A stretch of 64,000 nucleotides of DNA from Actinomadura oligospora ATCC 43269. Its GTDB lineage: Bacteria > Actinomycetota > Actinomycetes > Streptosporangiales > Streptosporangiaceae. The notes beneath the pieces are model-generated. The model saw only the letters and a list, made by a program, of their open reading frames with translations. It made no database searches and had not been told where the DNA came from. The position numbers and the translations under genes are program-made. Below are positions 62,379 to 64,000 of this stretch, in pieces. Every line of letters starts with the position of its first letter. Position 1 is the first letter of the stretch. The stretch is from NCBI RefSeq assembly GCF_000518265.1, contig NZ_KI912411.1:124001-188000 (forward strand), in the 5' to 3' direction.

Positions 62379-63653
62379 TCACGGGCCCGCCCCCGGCCCG
62401 CCGAGGTGGACGGGCAGGCTGGTCGTGGAATTGAACACGAAGGACGGGACGGGTGGCAGCTCGGCGGCATCCACCGCGAGCCGCAGGCCGGGGTACCGCC
62501 CGAACAGCGCGGGCAGCGCGGCCATCACTTCCATGCGGGCCAGGTGCGCGCCGAGGCAGACGTGCGGTCCGCCGCCGAACGCGAGGTGCTTCTCCGCGGG
62601 GCGGGCGGGGTCGAACCGTCCGGCGTCCGGGCCGTACCGCCTCGGGTCCCGGCCGACTCCGCTGAAGGGCGCGAGGATGGCGTCGCCCTTGGGGATGGTG
62701 ATCCCGGCGATCGTGATGTCCTCCAGCGGGTACCGGGCCGGGAAGTTGCCCACCGGAGCGTCCCAGCGCAAGGTCTCCTCGACCACCCCGCTCCAGGCGT
62801 CCGCGCCGCCCGCGCGGACGAGCGAGAGCCGCTCCGGATGGGTGAGCAGGGCGCGCGTCGCGTTGAGCATCAGCCCGAGCGTGGTCTCGTGACCCGCGCC
62901 GATGAGCATCCACAGGGTGTCCTCGAGCTCCCGGTCGGTGAGCGGGTCACCGTCCTCGGCCCCGACGGCGAGCAACGCGCTGGTCAGGTCGCCGGTCGGC
63001 GCCGCGCGGCGCATCTCGATCAGCCGGCTCCACAGCTCGTGCCGCTCACGCTGCAACGCGCCGGTCTCCTCGGCGGTCGTGTTCGCGCGGACGACGCCGT
63101 CGATGAGCCGCCGGAACCGGGGCCACCACGGCTCGGGGACGCCGATCAGCTCGCAGATCACCCGCATCGGGAAGGGGTAGGCGAAGTGCTCGCGCAGCTC
63201 GACCACGCCATCGGGGCGGGCGTGCCGGGGCAGCTCGTCCAGCAGCGCGGCCACGATCTCCTCGATCCGGGGCCGCAGCGCCTCGACCCGCCTGCGGGTC
63301 AACGTGCGGGTCAGCGGGCGACGCAGCCGCTGGTGCGCCGCGCCCTCGCGGGACATCACGCTGTCGATTCGGATCACGTTCAGCAGCGGCCAGTCCGCGG
63401 GGATCTCGCCGCGCCGCAGCGCCTCCCAGTGGTGCCAGTCCCGGCTGACGCGCGGGTCGGTGACCAGCTCGGCGAGCAGCGCGTGTTCGGTGACGGCCCA
63501 CATCCGGACGCCACCGGGCAGGACGGCCCGGACGACCGGTCCGAGCGCGCGCATCCGCGCCGCCTCGCCGTGATGGTCGGCGCCCGACGGGTCGAGCCGC
63601 ACGACGGGGACTTCGGGGACGCTGGGGACCTGGGCGGCCATCGGTTCTGCCAT
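62379..63653 (-). CDS. Cytochrome P450
   Basis: 424 residues from ATG 63653. I-helix AGHETT (253-258), ExxR (292-295, EETLR), heme loop 'FGGGPHVCLGAHLARMEVMA' with Cys366 as the axial ligand. Soluble bacterial class I P450, needing a separate ferredoxin, not encoded here. Hydroxylation or other oxidation of a natural product is likely given its neighbours. Confidence 0.93.
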   Translation of the reverse strand: MAEPMAAQVPSVPEVPVVRLDPSGADHHGEAARMRALGPVVRAVLPGGVRMWAVTEHALLAELVTDPRVSRDWHHWEALRRGEIPADWPLLNVIRIDSVMSREGAAHQRLRRPLTRTLTRRRVEALRPRIEEIVAALLDELPRHARPDGVVELREHFAYPFPMRVICELIGVPEPWWPRFRRLIDGVVRANTTAEETGALQRERHELWSRLIEMRRAAPTGDLTSALLAVGAEDGDPLTDRELEDTLWMLIGAGHETTLGLMLNATRALLTHPERLSLVRAGGADAWSGVVEETLRWDAPVGNFPARYPLEDITIAGITIPKGDAILAPFSGVGRDPRRYGPDAGRFDPARPAEKHLAFGGGPHVCLGAHLARMEVMAALPALFGRYPGLRLAVDAAELPPVPSFVFNSTTSLPVHLGGPGAGP

Positions 63654-63832
63654 ATCCGAGATTTCTCCACGCCCATCTTGAAAATCGCTGGATTCTGGCT
63701 GGCACACCCCCTCCCACGGCTCGTGATTTACGTCACCGCTATTTCTTCGGGCCCATTTTTCCCCGTCGCGCTAGAGTCGCGGTCAACCATCATTCTCATC
63801 AATTCTTGACGCCTTCTTCTAGGACGGCCCGC

Positions 63833-64000
63833 ATGGACGACACCCGCGCGTTGAGCCCCTCGGAACGCTGGTACTGGATCGCCGACCAACTCGCCCCGCT
63901 CACCGTCTGCGCCCGCGTCCGCCTCGAGGGGGACCCCTCGTCCGAGACGTTGACGAGAGCCCTCGGGGCGCTTCAGGCGCGGCACCCGCTGCTCCGCGTG
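63833..64000 (+). CDS. Condensation-domain-type acyltransferase, 5' part (cut by the window end)
   Basis: 56 residues: MDDTRALSPSERWYWIADQL ... TRALGALQARHPLLRV. 'LSPSERWYWIADQ' and 'ALQARHPLLR' match the start of condensation/PapA-type acyltransferase folds (LxxxERxxWxx...LxxRHPxLR). The catalytic HHxxxDG would come later, outside. It could be a stand-alone acyltransferase or an NRPS module. Divergent from the P450. Confidence 0.7.
   Translation, partial: MDDTRALSPSERWYWIADQLAPLTVCARVRLEGDPSSETLTRALGALQARHPLLRV

Overview
The window is high-GC actinobacterial DNA. XRE/TPR regulators paired with small enzymes, GTG starts, many 4-base GTGA/ATGA gene overlaps, an actinomycete-type integrase, a P450 and secondary-metabolism genes all point to a filamentous actinomycete. 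I lean towards the Streptosporangiales/Thermomonosporaceae side, but cannot name a genus from sequence alone. Most of the window is accessory DNA: mobile elements, defence loci, pseudogenes and small orphan genes.

Region by region. 0-3.3 kb: two regulator units (the end of a TPR regulator plus a GNAT acetyltransferase; then, on the minus strand, an XRE/TPR regulator, a Nudix hydrolase and a 39-residue membrane peptide). 3.4-7.5 kb: a plus-strand operon of a MetRS-like zinc protein, an APH-like phosphotransferase, a nucleotidyltransferase-like protein and a methyltransferase. 7.6-11.2 kb: a coiled-coil protein, an HTH-membrane-extracellular regulator, a cluster of DnaA-box-like 9-mers and a secreted alpha/beta hydrolase. 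11.2-12.3 kb: a decayed IS5-family element. 12.9-15.6 kb: an HTH/P-loop/Sel1-repeat protein with identical tandem 96-bp repeats.

15.6-23.6 kb is an island bounded by two directly repeated serine-recombinase genes, each with a 67-bp res-like sequence upstream. It holds a 45-residue peptide gene with its own terminator, a DUF4145-like protein framed by an inverted repeat that reads as a conserved peptide, a small sigma-like/excisionase-like/membrane operon and an HTH-Ser/Thr-kinase fusion. 23.7-29 kb has two orphan genes, a truncated second copy of the small peptide gene, and a mobilisation module (relaxase, MobC, a putative oriT with three dyads, a MobC-linked protein). 29-38 kb carries an MFS transporter, two S9 (prolyl-oligopeptidase-type) peptidases and two regulators, with a three-repeat CRISPR mini-array between them.

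38.3-58 kb is the defence-rich part. It holds a type I-E cas operon on the minus strand (cas3, cas8e, cse2, cas7, cas5, cas6e) without cas1 or cas2. The operon ends in a short, decaying array whose leader-side repeat is cut off. Upstream lie a tail-to-tail pair of IS5-family elements, a cas3 5' fragment cut by one of them, and two long arrays (13 and 14 repeats) in opposite orientation with matching leaders. Between those arrays is a frameshifted nSTAND-WD40 gene. A two-gene membrane/soluble pair of unknown function lies just beyond the cas operon's array.

58.3-59.9 kb has a tyrosine integrase beside the 3' half of a tRNA-Pro(GGG) gene with its terminator, the expected edge of an integrated element. 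From 60.2 kb to the window end a MarR regulator, an FAD-linked oxidoreductase, a cytochrome P450 and the start of a condensation-type acyltransferase look like the beginning of a natural-product cluster.
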